Shown piece after piece: positions 1 through 8,910 of a DNA stretch of 48,855 bases. Origin of the DNA: Henriciella sp. (lineage in GTDB: Bacteria; Pseudomonadota; Alphaproteobacteria; Caulobacterales; Hyphomonadaceae); assembly GCA_002733705.1 (NCBI GenBank), contig NVWP01000039.1, forward strand, positions 1-48,855, given 5' to 3'. Each line of letters begins with the position of its first letter. Position 1 is the stretch's first letter. Below the pieces are notes generated by a model, which was not told the DNA's origin, ran no database searches, and saw only the letters and a list, made by a program, of their open reading frames with translations. Position numbers and translations under genes: made by a program.

Positions 1-1097
1 CGCAGTCGGTGCGGCTGCGCCATGCCAACAAGGCCGAATACCAGAATGCCGTGCGCGCGCTGCCTGGTCCCGCCGGGCCGGTGGAGGAGGGCTGCGAGTC
101 GCCCTTCATTCAGGGCCTCTATGGCTGTACCGAAATGTTCACCCAGGGCATGTTCGAGATCCTGCGCGCCGGTATCTTCACCCGCCGGGCCCATGAAGGG
201 CGCGATATCACCATCGATGGCGGCTTTTACCTGGGGCCGCAGAATTTCTACCGCGCGCTCCGGGAGGCGCCGGACGACGTCCTGAACCTCATCAACATGA
301 CCTCGGTCGACGATGTGAATGCGCTCTATGGCAATGAAGAGGTGCGCCGCCGCGAGCGGGTGGATGCGCGGTTCATCAATATTGCCATGAAGGCGACCTG
401 CCTTGGCGCAGTGACCTCCGATGCGCTGGAAGACGGGCGCGTCGTGTCCGGTGTGGGCGGACAGTACAATTTCGTGGCGCAGGCCCATGAGCTGGAAGGG
501 GCCCGCTCCATCATCCTTCTGAAAGCCGTGCGCGAGAGCAAGGGCAAGGTGGAGTCCAATATTGTCTGGAATTACGGCCATGTGACCGTGCCGCGCCATC
601 TGCGCGATATCATCATCACCGAATACGGTGTGGCAGACCTACGCGGCCAGCCCGATGAGGAATGCGTCAAACGTATGCTGGCAATCACGGACAGCCGCTT
701 TCAGGACGAGCTGGTCCGCGAAGCGATTGCGGCGAAGAAACTGGCGGCTGATTTCAAGCTGCCTGAGGCGTGGAAGAAAAATACGCCAGACGCCATCGAC
801 GCCGCGCTGCGCCCGCATCTTGGCTATCTGCCAACCTATCCCTTCGGGACGGAAATGGATGAGGTTGAGCAGGATCTGGCGCTCGCGCTCGAGCATCTTC
901 AGGACCATACGGCGAGCTTCTGGCAGCAGGCGGGCTATGTCGCGGCGGCGGTCGCTTCAGGCCCGGATGCCGAGCCATGGCGCCCGCACCTTCAGCGCCT
1001 GCAGCTGGAAAAGCCGTCCAGCCTGCCGGAGCGTATCTGGCGGGTGTTGGTGCTGAAAGCGCTTGAAGACACGCAGACCGGGCCCGTGCCCAGCTAG
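1..1097 (+). CDS. Acetyl-CoA hydrolase/transferase family protein, C-terminal part (5' truncated by window edge)
   Basis: The reading frame (codons from position 3) is open to the left edge, so the true start lies outside; the GTG at 9 is not taken as the start. About 364 codons remain and they match the C-terminal half of acetyl-CoA hydrolase / CoA-transferase family proteins. Visible hallmarks are the glycine-rich GVGGQYNF loop, the VTSD and HVTVPRHLRDIIITEYGVADL stretches, and a helical tail. The family moves CoA between acetate, succinate, propionate or 4-hydroxybutyrate, or hydrolyses acetyl-CoA, in the cytoplasm. The substrate cannot be read from this half. It converges on fixJ with a 32-nt gap, and I see no clear terminator there. 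The family is secure; the exact reaction is not. Confidence 0.88.
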   Translation, partial: QSVRLRHANKAEYQNAVRALPGPAGPVEEGCESPFIQGLYGCTEMFTQGMFEILRAGIFTRRAHEGRDITIDGGFYLGPQNFYRALREAPDDVLNLINMTSVDDVNALYGNEEVRRRERVDARFINIAMKATCLGAVTSDALEDGRVVSGVGGQYNFVAQAHELEGARSIILLKAVRESKGKVESNIVWNYGHVTVPRHLRDIIITEYGVADLRGQPDEECVKRMLAITDSRFQDELVREAIAAKKLAADFKLPEAWKKNTPDAIDAALRPHLGYLPTYPFGTEMDEVEQDLALALEHLQDHTASFWQQAGYVAAAVASGPDAEPWRPHLQRLQLEKPSSLPERIWRVLVLKALEDTQTGPVPS

Positions 1098-1129
1098 CGT
1101 CATTGCGGCGGCAAGCGGACTGGGCGTTT

Positions 1130-1756
1130 TTACGTTGACGCGCCGAGGCCCGCGGCGAAGGCGATGCGCAGGGCAGCCGACAGGCTGTCGACGCCGAGCT
1201 TGTCCATCATGTTGGCGCGGTGGATTTCCACGGTGCGCGGAGAGATATCGAGGGAGTTGGCGATCCCCTTGTTCGTCAGGCCTTCGACCAGCCCGTTCAG
1301 AATGTCGCGTTCGCGGGGGCTGAGATGGGAGAGCCGCTTTTCAGCTTCGGTTTTCTGAAGTGCGCCTTGATGCAGGCTGTCGAGGTGTTCGAAGCCTTCA
1401 TTGATGGCCTGCAGAAGGACCTGCTTCTCGTAGGGCTTCTCAACGAAGTTCACCGCGCCTGCCTTCATTGCCTGCACAGCGACGGAGACGTCACCATGAC
1501 CGGTAAGGACGATGACCGGCATCTCGCAGCCGCGTTCGTTCAGCGCCTTCTGTACCGCAAGGCCGTTCATCTTGGGCATCTGCACGTCGAGCAGGACGCA
1601 GCCTGTCTCCAGCTCATCGAGCTTGTCGAGAAAGCTCACCCCGTCAGGATGCGTCTGCACCCGGTAGCCGGCGAGGCGCAGCATGAAGCTGGCTGAATGG
1701 CGGATCGCCTCATCGTCATCGACGAGATGGACAAGCTGCTTTTCTGTATCGGTCAT
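1130..1756 (-). CDS. fixJ: Response regulator FixJ (LuxR-type)
   Basis: 208 aa from the ATG at 1756. An in-frame start 18 nt further upstream would overlap fixL more; I chose this ATG because it forms an ATGA overlap with the fixL stop, the usual coupled arrangement. The receiver domain (about residues 7-120) has the acidic triad DDD near 13-15, phospho-acceptor D57 (LLDVQMPKMNG), a conserved T in VLTGHGD and K in VEKPY. The C-terminal LuxR/GerE helix-turn-helix (about 145-195) contains LSPRERDIL and ISPRTVEIHRANMMDKL. FixJ is activated by FixL-dependent phosphorylation under low oxygen and normally turns on fixK and nif or cbb3 genes. The adjacent ccoNOQP and hemN genes fit that role. No fixK is in the window. 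Confidence 0.95.
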   Translation of the reverse strand: MTDTEKQLVHLVDDDEAIRHSASFMLRLAGYRVQTHPDGVSFLDKLDELETGCVLLDVQMPKMNGLAVQKALNERGCEMPVIVLTGHGDVSVAVQAMKAGAVNFVEKPYEKQVLLQAINEGFEHLDSLHQGALQKTEAEKRLSHLSPRERDILNGLVEGLTNKGIANSLDISPRTVEIHRANMMDKLGVDSLSAALRIAFAAGLGAST

Positions 1757-2877
1757 GTGTCGGTTTCTACACATTCCAGCGTGAAGGCAAAACGGGTGCC
1801 CGTCTCGCCGGCAGGCATCGCTTCAATCGTGCCGCCATGCGCTTCGATGATGGTGCGGCATATGGAGAGGCCAAGGCCCATGCCGGTCGCCTTGGAACTT
1901 GCCAGCGGCCGGAAGAGCTGTTCAGACACTTCCCGGTCTATGCCGGGTCCATTGTCCTCAATCGTCACCAGGACCATGCCATTGTCGGTCATGCTGGCCC
2001 GGATATCGATCCGGGGCTCAGCCTCATTGGCGACGGCCTCGAAGGCATTGCGGACGATGTTGATCACCACCTGCTGGATCTGGATGGGGTCGATCATGGC
2101 GTGCGGGGTATCTTCGGCGACGCTGACGGTGATGGCCCCCTTGGCGTTATCCATCTCGGTCTGGATAAGGGCCACAGCATCGCCGAGCAACGGCACCAGA
2201 TCGGTGGCGCGTTTCTCGACTTCGCCGCGCGAGACATAGTCGCGCAGTTTTCGCACGATCTGGCCTGCGCGTACCGACTGTTTCGCCGCTTCGTTCAGCG
2301 CTTCCTGAACCATTTTCATGGTCTCTTCGTCGGGCGCATCCAGAAGGTCGCGCGCCGCCTCGAGGTAGTTGGTCACAACGGTCAGCGGCTGGTTCAATTC
2401 ATGCGCGAGGGCAGAGGCCATTGTGCCGACGGAGCTGAGCCTCGAGAAATGGACAAGCTCAGCCTGCAGGGCCTTCATGCGCGTTTCATTGCGCCGCTGT
2501 TCGGTCAGGTCACGCATGAACGCCGTGAAAAGAAAATGTTCGCCGATCTTGGCCTCGCCGATCTTGAGATCGATGGGGAAAAGAGAGCCGTCGGACCGCC
2601 GCGCCGTAACGGTCCGGCCAATGCCGATAATGCGCCGTTCACCGGTTCGAAGGTAACGCGTGATGTAGCCGTCATGATGCGGCCTTTCGGACGGCGACAT
2701 GAGGATGCTGACATTGCGTCCCAGCAGCTGGTCGGCCTCATAACCGAACAGGGTTTCGGCCGCCTTGCTGAACGCCGTAATGATCCCGGCGTCGTTGATG
2801 ACGACCATGGCATCCGGTACCGACTGCAAGATGGACCGGAAGTGCTGATGGAGCGCGTCAACGTCCATCTCCGCCAT
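1753..2877 (-). CDS. fixL: Oxygen-sensing histidine kinase FixL
   Basis: 374 aa, soluble, with no membrane segment seen. The N-terminal PAS domain (about 8-126) carries the FixL haem signature: HHDGYITRY with H68 at the haem-ligand position, followed by IIGIGR, where R88 matches the distal arginine that senses ligand. A HisKA domain follows with phospho-acceptor H159 (ALAHELNQPL), then an HATPase domain with the N box (VVINIVRNAFEA), G1 (EDNGPGID) and G2 (GMGLGLSICR). Haem-bound O2 inhibits autophosphorylation; low O2 releases it and FixJ is phosphorylated. It lacks the N-terminal transmembrane region of Sinorhizobium FixL and a second PAS domain, so it is a short cytoplasmic form. It is transcribed with fixJ, divergently from the cbb3 cluster. 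Confidence 0.95.
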   Translation of the reverse strand: MAEMDVDALHQHFRSILQSVPDAMVVINDAGIITAFSKAAETLFGYEADQLLGRNVSILMSPSERPHHDGYITRYLRTGERRIIGIGRTVTARRSDGSLFPIDLKIGEAKIGEHFLFTAFMRDLTEQRRNETRMKALQAELVHFSRLSSVGTMASALAHELNQPLTVVTNYLEAARDLLDAPDEETMKMVQEALNEAAKQSVRAGQIVRKLRDYVSRGEVEKRATDLVPLLGDAVALIQTEMDNAKGAITVSVAEDTPHAMIDPIQIQQVVINIVRNAFEAVANEAEPRIDIRASMTDNGMVLVTIEDNGPGIDREVSEQLFRPLASSKATGMGLGLSICRTIIEAHGGTIEAMPAGETGTRFAFTLECVETDT

Positions 2878-2991
2878 ATCGTAGATTTGATCCGGGCTCG
2901 TCAGCGCGCGTACCTTTCCCTGCTGCCCAGTCGCAATGCGACAGGCAGGGTAGCGCGGTCAACAAGCCGGGTGTGGTTACGAACAGATTTC

Positions 2992-3255
2992 TCACGGGGC
3001 GATTCGCCGGAATGCGTGCTTCAGGGTGCGCAGTTGCCCAAGAAACGGGCTGACAATCATGGCGGCGACGCCTGTGAGCAGGGCAGGGCACCAGACGCAG
3101 TGCATCCCGAGAATCGTCGGTTGCGACGGGCTCAGACCCGAAGACGAGCACCAGGCAAGCTGAAGCAGCTCGCTGCGCAGATGATGTGACTGAACCTCAG
3201 GCCAGGCAAGGGCTGCCAGGGCGAATCCGGCCGAGAATATAATAAGACGGTACAT
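2992..3255 (-). CDS. Small predicted membrane protein with cysteine motif, unknown function
   Basis: 87 aa from the ATG at 3255, which is preceded by a strong ribosome-binding site (AGGAGG, about 8 nt upstream). Residues 4-18 form a hydrophobic N-terminal segment or signal, and residues 57-72 form a second one. Between them are C36 (AWCSSSG) and the cluster MHCVWCPALL with H52, C53 and C56. A longer in-frame opening would run back through ccoN, which is not credible. The gene is divergent from ccoN and directly upstream of fixL, 114 nt from its start. The HCxWC motif could bind a metal or be redox active, and the location suggests a link to cytochrome oxidase assembly or copper handling. Resemblance to DUF2946-like proteins is possible but weak. 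Confidence 0.6.
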   Translation of the reverse strand: MYRLIIFSAGFALAALAWPEVQSHHLRSELLQLAWCSSSGLSPSQPTILGMHCVWCPALLTGVAAMIVSPFLGQLRTLKHAFRRIAP

Positions 3256-3369
3256 GCGGGATGCCTCCTGTTGCCCGCAATCTACTGTTTCTGCGACAGG
3301 CTGGCCCATACGTAAGAGCCCGTATACCGGACATCGTGTCCCTTTCGTAATCCCTCGAGCATGAAGAGA

Positions 3370-3392
3370 CCCGCCACCGCTTCCGGTGCGGG
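3370..3392 (+). other. Hairpin in the ccoN leader
   Basis: CCCGC-(C)-ACCG / CGGT-GCGGG can form a 9-bp stem with one bulged C and a CUUC tetraloop, ending 23 nt before the ccoN start codon. There is no T tract after it, so it is not a typical intrinsic terminator. It may stabilise the mRNA or modulate translation. In the 160 nt between the divergent starts I found no TTGAT-N4-ATCAA (FixK/FNR) site. Confidence 0.4.
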
Positions 3393-3415
3393 CCCTAGTT
3401 TGAGGGGAAGGCAAA

Positions 3416-5095
3416 TTGAGCACCAGCATCCTTAAGAAGGGCGCAAGGGATAGCAGCACCGGCATGGTGGCTGCGTTTCTGTGCGTCTTTGCGGTTCTGG
3501 CGATCCTGATCGCTGGCAACGCAGCAGACCGTCTGATGGGAGTGCATGCGCTCCTGTTCTTTTCCGCGATTGCGCTCTGGCTGATCGGTATCGGCCTCTG
3601 GGCGGGCAAGCTCGGCGATCGCGACCCGTTCGATGAGACGCGTTATGAAGACACGCTCGTCAAGTTCGGTGTGGCGGCCTCCATGTTCTGGGGGATTGCC
3701 GGTCTCCTGGTCGGCGTCATCATCGCCTGCCAGCTGACCTGGCCGAACATTTTCTATCTCGATCAGCTTGGCTGGACCAATTTCGGCCGTCTGCGCCCGC
3801 TGCACACCTCCGCGGTGATCTTTGCATTTGGCGGTAACGTGCTTCTGGCCACCAGCTTCCATGTCGTTCAGCGCACCACACGCGCGCGTCTCTTCGGCGG
3901 GATGTGGCCCTGGTTCGTCTTCTGGGGCTATCAGCTCTTCATCGTCATCGCCGCCACCGGCTATCTCATGGGGATTACCCAGTCGAAGGAATATGCCGAG
4001 CCGGAATGGTATGCCGACCTCTGGCTGACCATCGTCTGGGTCGCCTATCTGATCATCTTCCTGGGCACGCTGTGGAAGCGCAAGGAGCCGCATATCTATG
4101 TGGCGAACTGGTTCTACCTGTCCTTCATCGTGACCATCGCGATGCTCCACATCGTGAACAATCTCTCGCTGCCCGTGTCGCTCGGCTCGTCGAAGAGCTA
4201 CCAGCTCTTTTCGGGCGTGCAGGATGCGTTGACCCAGTGGTGGTACGGCCACAACGCCGTCGGGTTCTTCCTGACGACCGGCTTCCTCGCCATCATGTAC
4301 TATTTCATTCCGAAGCGCGTTGACCGGCCGGTCTATTCCTACCGCCTGTCCATCGTTCACTTCTGGTCGCTGATCTTCATCTATATCTGGGCAGGTCCGC
4401 ACCACCTTCACTACACCGCCCTTCCGCAGTGGGCGCAGACCCTTGGCATGACCTTCTCGATCATGCTGTGGATGCCAAGCTGGGGCGGCATGATCAACGG
4501 CGTCATGACCCTGTCGGGCGCCTGGGACAAGCTTCGTACCGACCCTGTCGTGCGCATGATGGTCGTCTCGCTCGCCTTCTATGGCATGTCGACCTTCGAA
4601 GGCCCGCTCATGTCGGTGCGCGCTGTGAACTCGCTCAGCCACTATACCGAATGGGGTATCGGCCACGTGCACTCGGGTGCCCTGGGCTGGGTCGGCTTCA
4701 TTTCCTTCGGTGCGCTTTACTGCCTCACGCAGTGGCTCTGGAAGCGCAAGAGCCTCTACTCGATGGCGCTTGTGGAGTGGCACTTCTGGCTCGCGACCAT
4801 CGGTATCGTCTTCTACATCGTGTCGATGTGGTTCGCCGGTATCATGGAAGGCCTGATGTGGCGCGCCTATAACGATTTCGGCTTCCTCGAATACAGCTTC
4901 GTGGAGACCGTCGAGGCCAAGCATATCAGCTATATCATCCGTATGGTGGGCGGCCTGCTCTACCTCAGCGGCGCCGGGATCATGTGCTACAACCTGATCC
5001 GTACCGCGAGAGGTGATGCGCGCATCAACCAGCCCGCCGATGCCAAACCCGTAAGCCAACCGCCGGCAGCCGCTGAGCTGCAGCCCGCTGAATAG
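3416..5095 (+). CDS. ccoN: Cytochrome c oxidase cbb3-type subunit I CcoN
   Basis: 559 aa with TTG as start, chosen because GAGGGGAAGG sits just upstream; the next in-frame ATG would remove part of the N-terminus. Catalytic subunit of the high-affinity cbb3 terminal oxidase in the inner membrane, reducing O2 to water with proton pumping. About 12 or more transmembrane helices are visible. Conserved histidines for haem b, haem b3 and CuB are H130 (RPLHTSAV), H279 (YGHNAVGFF), H329/H330 (AGPHHLHY) and H417/H419 ([10 protein letters not shown]). First gene of the ccoNOQP operon, with ccoO 15 nt downstream. Expected to be induced at low oxygen through FixLJ/FixK, although no box was recognised. 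Confidence 0.97.
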   Translation: MSTSILKKGARDSSTGMVAAFLCVFAVLAILIAGNAADRLMGVHALLFFSAIALWLIGIGLWAGKLGDRDPFDETRYEDTLVKFGVAASMFWGIAGLLVGVIIACQLTWPNIFYLDQLGWTNFGRLRPLHTSAVIFAFGGNVLLATSFHVVQRTTRARLFGGMWPWFVFWGYQLFIVIAATGYLMGITQSKEYAEPEWYADLWLTIVWVAYLIIFLGTLWKRKEPHIYVANWFYLSFIVTIAMLHIVNNLSLPVSLGSSKSYQLFSGVQDALTQWWYGHNAVGFFLTTGFLAIMYYFIPKRVDRPVYSYRLSIVHFWSLIFIYIWAGPHHLHYTALPQWAQTLGMTFSIMLWMPSWGGMINGVMTLSGAWDKLRTDPVVRMMVVSLAFYGMSTFEGPLMSVRAVNSLSHYTEWGIGHVHSGALGWVGFISFGALYCLTQWLWKRKSLYSMALVEWHFWLATIGIVFYIVSMWFAGIMEGLMWRAYNDFGFLEYSFVETVEAKHISYIIRMVGGLLYLSGAGIMCYNLIRTARGDARINQPADAKPVSQPPAAAELQPAE

Positions 5096-5110
5096 GAGCG
5101 TCGAGGACCA

Positions 5111-5878
5111 ATGGGACTCATCAATAAACACGGCGTCTTCGAACGCCACTCGCTCATCCTCACGATCGGCATCCTGATTACGGTGTCGATTGGCGGGATC
5201 ATCCAGATGGCGCCGCTCTTCTACATGGATAACACCATCGAGAAAGTGGAAGGCATGCGCCCCTACACCCCGCTCGAAGTGGCCGGCCGTAACATCTATC
5301 TGCGCGAAGGCTGCTATGTCTGCCACTCGCAGATGGTGCGTCCGCTGCGCGACGAGGTGGAGCGCTATGGCCACTACTCACTGGCTGCGGAGTCGATGTA
5401 TGACCACCCGTTCCAGTGGGGCTCCAAACGCACAGGGCCGGATCTGGCCCGCGTCGGCGGCAAGTATTCGGACGAATGGCATGTCGACCATCTGATCGAT
5501 CCGCGCGCCCTGGTGCCTGAATCGATCATGCCGCCCTATGCCTTCCTCGCCGAGAAGTCGCTGGACTATCGCAATATCGAGGACGATCTGAAGGCGCTTC
5601 GTGCGGTGGGCGTGCCCTATACCGACGAGATGATCGAGAACGCCAGTAACGACCTTCAGGCCCAGGCCGATCCGGACATCTATTTCGATGAGCAGGATGC
5701 GCTTGTGGCCCGTTACACCGAGGCGTCCGGCCGCGAGGGGACTGTCCAGATCCGCGACTTCGACCGCGATCCGGACCGTATCACCGAGATGGATGCCCTC
5801 GTCGCCTACCTTCAGATGACCGGCACGCTGGTGGATTTCTCCACCTACGAAGCCGAAGACCTCATGAACGCGCGCTAG
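5111..5878 (+). CDS. ccoO: Cytochrome c oxidase cbb3-type subunit II CcoO (mono-haem)
   Basis: 255 aa. One N-terminal transmembrane anchor (about residues 14-36) is followed by a periplasmic cytochrome c domain with a single CxxCH haem-attachment site (C68-Y-V-C71-H72 in [13 protein letters not shown]). The likely axial methionine lies in the IMPPYAF segment. It passes electrons from CcoP/cytochrome c to the CcoN active site. GGAG and GAGG sequences precede the ATG. Length and order (ccoN-ccoO-ccoQ-ccoP) match the family. Confidence 0.97.
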   Translation: MGLINKHGVFERHSLILTIGILITVSIGGIIQMAPLFYMDNTIEKVEGMRPYTPLEVAGRNIYLREGCYVCHSQMVRPLRDEVERYGHYSLAAESMYDHPFQWGSKRTGPDLARVGGKYSDEWHVDHLIDPRALVPESIMPPYAFLAEKSLDYRNIEDDLKALRAVGVPYTDEMIENASNDLQAQADPDIYFDEQDALVARYTEASGREGTVQIRDFDRDPDRITEMDALVAYLQMTGTLVDFSTYEAEDLMNAR

Positions 5879-5891
5879 GGAGGAAAGAGAC

Positions 5892-6053
5892 ATGTATGAG
5901 AAACTGTCCAGCTTCGCCCAGACCGGCGGCCTGATCTACTTCGTGGCGATTTTCGCCGCCGTTCTGGCCTACGCGCTCTGGCCCAAAAACCAGAAAAAAT
6001 TCGACAAGGCTGCAAGCCTTCCACTTTCAGACCGGGAGCCGGGAGATGAGTGA
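5892..6053 (+). CDS. ccoQ: Cbb3-type oxidase small subunit CcoQ
   Basis: 53 aa. ATG at 5892 with GGGAGGAAAGAG upstream. One transmembrane segment (about residues 13-30, LIYFVAIFAAVLAYALW) is followed by a short charged cytoplasmic tail rich in lysine then acidic residues, the standard CcoQ shape (family about 50-60 aa). It stabilises the cbb3 complex. The last 8 nt overlap the start of ccoP, implying coupled translation. Confidence 0.92.
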   Translation: MYEKLSSFAQTGGLIYFVAIFAAVLAYALWPKNQKKFDKAASLPLSDREPGDE

Positions 6054-6933
6054 ACACCACAAGGATATCGACCAGCCAACCGGCGTGGAGACCACAGGCC
6101 ATGAATGGGATGGCATCAAGGAGCTGAACAATCCGCTCCCGCGCTGGTGGCTCTATATCTGGTACGCGACCATCGCCTTCTCTGTTGGCTATATGGTTGT
6201 CATGCCGGCCCTGCCGGCGCTGCCCGGCCTCGGCACGAATACCCGGGGTCTCGCAGGCCAGTCCGACCGTATCGCGGTGGCCGAGCAGGTCGAAAGCCTG
6301 CGCTCCCAGCGCAGCGAGTCCGGTGCAGCCCTGCTGACAGCCAGCCTCGAGGAGATCGAGACGGACCGCGGGCTCCAGCAGTTTGCCATGGCGTCGGGCG
6401 AAAGTGCCTTCGGGGACAATTGCGCGACCTGTCACGGCGCTGGTGGCCGCGGGGCGAAGGGCTATCCGACGCTGGCCGACGATTCCTGGCTCTGGACCGG
6501 CTCTCTGGACGGGATCCAGCAGACGATCCAGCACGGCATCCGGCATGAAGAGGATCCGGAAACCCGGTTCTCGATGATGCCCGCCTTTGGCCGGGACGGC
6601 CTTCTGGAGCGTCAGCAGATCGACGACGTCGTCAGCCACGTCCTGTCGCTGTCGGGGCGCGAGGTCGCAGATGAGGCCTCCCGTGCACGCGGCGCCGAAA
6701 TCTTTGCGGCCCAGTGCGCCACCTGCCACGGGCAGGACGGCAAGGGTGACCGCACCGTCGGTGCCCCGAACCTGACCGACGATATCTGGGTCTTCGGCGG
6801 CGAGTATGATGATGTGTACAACACCGTCTACAATGCCCGGAATGCCCATATGCCAGCCTGGAGTGAGCGTCTCGACGAGCAGACGATCAAGGCGCTGGCC
6901 GTCTATGTCCACTCTCTGGGTGGGGGTGAATAG
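6046..6933 (+). CDS. ccoP: Cytochrome c oxidase cbb3-type subunit III CcoP (di-haem)
   Basis: 295 aa. It has the cytoplasmic N-terminal FixP_N region (HEWDGIKELNNPLPRWW), a transmembrane anchor at about 35-56, then two cytochrome c domains with CATCH motifs at C126-H130 and C224-H228. Conserved methionines in SMMPAF and AHMPAW are probable sixth haem ligands. It accepts electrons from soluble or membrane cytochrome c and hands them to CcoO. Its start overlaps ccoQ by 8 nt, and ccoG follows 9 nt downstream. Confidence 0.97.
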   Translation: MSEHHKDIDQPTGVETTGHEWDGIKELNNPLPRWWLYIWYATIAFSVGYMVVMPALPALPGLGTNTRGLAGQSDRIAVAEQVESLRSQRSESGAALLTASLEEIETDRGLQQFAMASGESAFGDNCATCHGAGGRGAKGYPTLADDSWLWTGSLDGIQQTIQHGIRHEEDPETRFSMMPAFGRDGLLERQQIDDVVSHVLSLSGREVADEASRARGAEIFAAQCATCHGQDGKGDRTVGAPNLTDDIWVFGGEYDDVYNTVYNARNAHMPAWSERLDEQTIKALAVYVHSLGGGE

Positions 6934-6942
6934 GCCAATCCG

Positions 6943-8400
6943 ATGAACCGCGTAACCCTCATAAGTTCCAAATCCCCGCCACCGGCTCCGCCGCCGCAGG
7001 ATCTCTATGCCAAGCGCAAGCAGATCTATCCGAAGCTTGCCCATGGCAAGTTCCGGACGGTGAAGTGGATCGCCATGGCTGCCTTGCTGGGTATCTACTA
7101 CCTGGTGCCATGGCTGCGCTGGGAGCGGGGAGTCGGTGTGCCGGACCAGGCGGTGCTGGCGGACTTTGCGGGGGAGCGGTTCTTCTTCTTCGGGATCGAG
7201 ATCTGGCCGCAGGAAGCCTACTACATGGCGGGGCTGATGATCCTTGCCGCGCTGGGCCTCTTCCTGGTGACGTCGCTCTTCGGGCGGGTCTGGTGCGGCT
7301 ATGCCTGTCCTCAGACGGTCTGGACCGATCTCTATATCTGGGTGGAGCGCGCCTTTGAGGGCGACCGGGCCGCCCGGATGCGTCTCGATGCCAAGCCGAT
7401 GAGCTTCAACAAGCTCTGGCGGAAGGTCGGCAAGCATATCGTCTGGCTGATCATCGCCTTCCTGACAGGGGGCGCGTTCATTCTCTATTTCCACGACGCC
7501 CGGATGATTGCGCAGACCTTCTTTATCGGGGAGGCGCCGCTGTCGGCCTACTGGTTTGCCGGTATCCTGACCTTCACCACCTATGCCCTTGCCGGCACGA
7601 TGCGTGAGCAGGTGTGCACCTATCTCTGCCCGTGGCCGCGTATCCAGGCAGCGCTCACCGATGAGCATGCGCTCAATGTGACCTATCGCTATGACCGCGG
7701 CGAGCCGCGCGGGCCGCACCGCAAGGGCGAAAGTTGGGAAGGGCGCGGCGACTGTATCGACTGCAAGCAGTGCGTGCAGGTTTGCCCGATGGGGATCGAT
7801 ATCCGCGATGGGGCGCAGCTGGAGTGCATCCATTGCGCGCTGTGCATCGATGCCTGCGACCAGATGATGAAAAAGGTGGACCGGCCGACCGGCCTCATCG
7901 CCTATGATACCGACGTGGCCGTCGCCCGCCGTGCTGCGGGCCTGCCAACAAAATACAGGCTGATCCGGGCGCGCACCGTGCTCTATTCGGTGCTGATGGT
8001 TGCGATTGCGGGCCTCATGGCCTGGGGCTTGCTCAATCGCGGCACCTTTGAGGTCAATGTGCTCAAGGACCGTTCGCCGCCTTATGTGCGCCTCTCCGAT
8101 GGGAATGTGCGCAACGGCTATACGCTGAAGCTCGTCAACAAGTCGGGTGAGACGCGGGCGATGACCCTTGAGGCGAACGGCATGGACGGGATGGAGCTGG
8201 AGGTTGTCGGGATTGAGGCCGATGAACAGGGCCGCATCACTCTTCCTGTGGCCTCGAATGGTGTGGACCGTTACCGCTTCTTTGTAACTGTGCCAGAGGA
8301 TGCCGCCGACGGGCGCGACCACTTCACCCTTCTTCTTCAGGACACCGCAACAGGCGAGCTTCATGGAAACCGCACAAGTTTCATGGCGCCGGGAGACTAG
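6943..8400 (+). CDS. ccoG: Cbb3 oxidase accessory protein CcoG (FixG/RdxA family)
   Basis: 485 aa inner-membrane iron-sulfur protein. Several membrane helices flank two [4Fe-4S] ferredoxin-type motifs: C271xxC274xxC277xxxC281 (CIDCKQCVQVCP) and C295xxC298xxC301xxxC305 (CIHCALCIDAC). Upstream conserved cysteines occur in WCGYACPQTVW and VCTYLCPWPRIQ. The C-terminal part (about 345-485) is a transmembrane helix plus an immunoglobulin-like FixG_C domain. The family acts as a Cu(II) reductase that supplies Cu(I) for cbb3 assembly. It sits directly between ccoP and fixH, the standard ccoGHIS order. Confidence 0.96.
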   Translation: MNRVTLISSKSPPPAPPPQDLYAKRKQIYPKLAHGKFRTVKWIAMAALLGIYYLVPWLRWERGVGVPDQAVLADFAGERFFFFGIEIWPQEAYYMAGLMILAALGLFLVTSLFGRVWCGYACPQTVWTDLYIWVERAFEGDRAARMRLDAKPMSFNKLWRKVGKHIVWLIIAFLTGGAFILYFHDARMIAQTFFIGEAPLSAYWFAGILTFTTYALAGTMREQVCTYLCPWPRIQAALTDEHALNVTYRYDRGEPRGPHRKGESWEGRGDCIDCKQCVQVCPMGIDIRDGAQLECIHCALCIDACDQMMKKVDRPTGLIAYDTDVAVARRAAGLPTKYRLIRARTVLYSVLMVAIAGLMAWGLLNRGTFEVNVLKDRSPPYVRLSDGNVRNGYTLKLVNKSGETRAMTLEANGMDGMELEVVGIEADEQGRITLPVASNGVDRYRFFVTVPEDAADGRDHFTLLLQDTATGELHGNRTSFMAPGD

Positions 8401-8403
8401 AAC

Positions 8404-8910
8404 ATGAGCACTGCACTGCACGCCGGGGCCCCTCGTGAAGGCCAGCTCAAGGGATGGCATGTCCTTCTCATCATGCTCGCCTTCTTCGGCGTCATGTTCA
8501 CGGTGAACGGCTTCTTTCTCTACTCGGCCATCACCAGCTTTCCGGGTGAGGATGTGGAGAAGTCCTATCTTCAGGGCCTGCATTATAACGACACGCTCGA
8601 GGCCCGCCGCGCGCAGGCCGAGCTTGGCTGGACCGTGCGTGCCGGGCTTTCCGGGGCCGACCGTGTGGCCGTCCAGGTGACCGACGCCGATGAGACGCCG
8701 GTGACGGGCCTTGCCGTCAGCGCCAAGCTTCGCCGCCTCGCCACAGGGGCAGAGGATGTGACAGTCGAGCTGACCGCTGCCGGACAGCCTGGCTATTACG
8801 CCGCAGACCTGCCCGAGATCACCAGCGGCCAGTGGGAGCTTATCGTGACCGCAACGGGCGGTTCGAGCGATGTCTCGCTGGAGGCCCGCAAGGATGTGAG
8901 GGTGCCGTGA
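8404..8910 (+). CDS. fixH: Cbb3 oxidase assembly protein FixH/CcoH
   Basis: 168 aa. One transmembrane helix near the N-terminus (about 19-41, GWHVLLIMLAFFGVMFTVNG) precedes a periplasmic beta-rich FixH domain (SYLQGLHYNDTLEARRAQAELGW is its conserved opening). It is needed for stability of the cbb3 complex and interacts with CcoN and copper transfer partners. It starts 3 nt after the ccoG stop; its stop codon overlaps the GTG start of fixI (GTGA). Confidence 0.95.
   Translation: MSTALHAGAPREGQLKGWHVLLIMLAFFGVMFTVNGFFLYSAITSFPGEDVEKSYLQGLHYNDTLEARRAQAELGWTVRAGLSGADRVAVQVTDADETPVTGLAVSAKLRRLATGAEDVTVELTAAGQPGYYAADLPEITSGQWELIVTATGGSSDVSLEARKDVRVP

Noticed and set aside
2858-3151. 97-codon minus-strand ORF overlapping the fixL start
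   Set aside because: Lies in another frame across the well-supported 87-aa gene and the fixL N-terminus; no ribosome site or motif.
3395-5374. Long minus-strand open frame (659 codons) opposite ccoN and ccoO
   Set aside because: Histidine/glutamate/aspartate-rich translation typical of the antisense of a GC-rich gene; the plus strand encodes unmistakable CcoN and CcoO.
5875-8583. 902-codon minus-strand open frame opposite ccoP-ccoG
   Set aside because: Shadow of real genes with full cytochrome and iron-sulfur motifs on the plus strand; no domain recognisable in the shadow.
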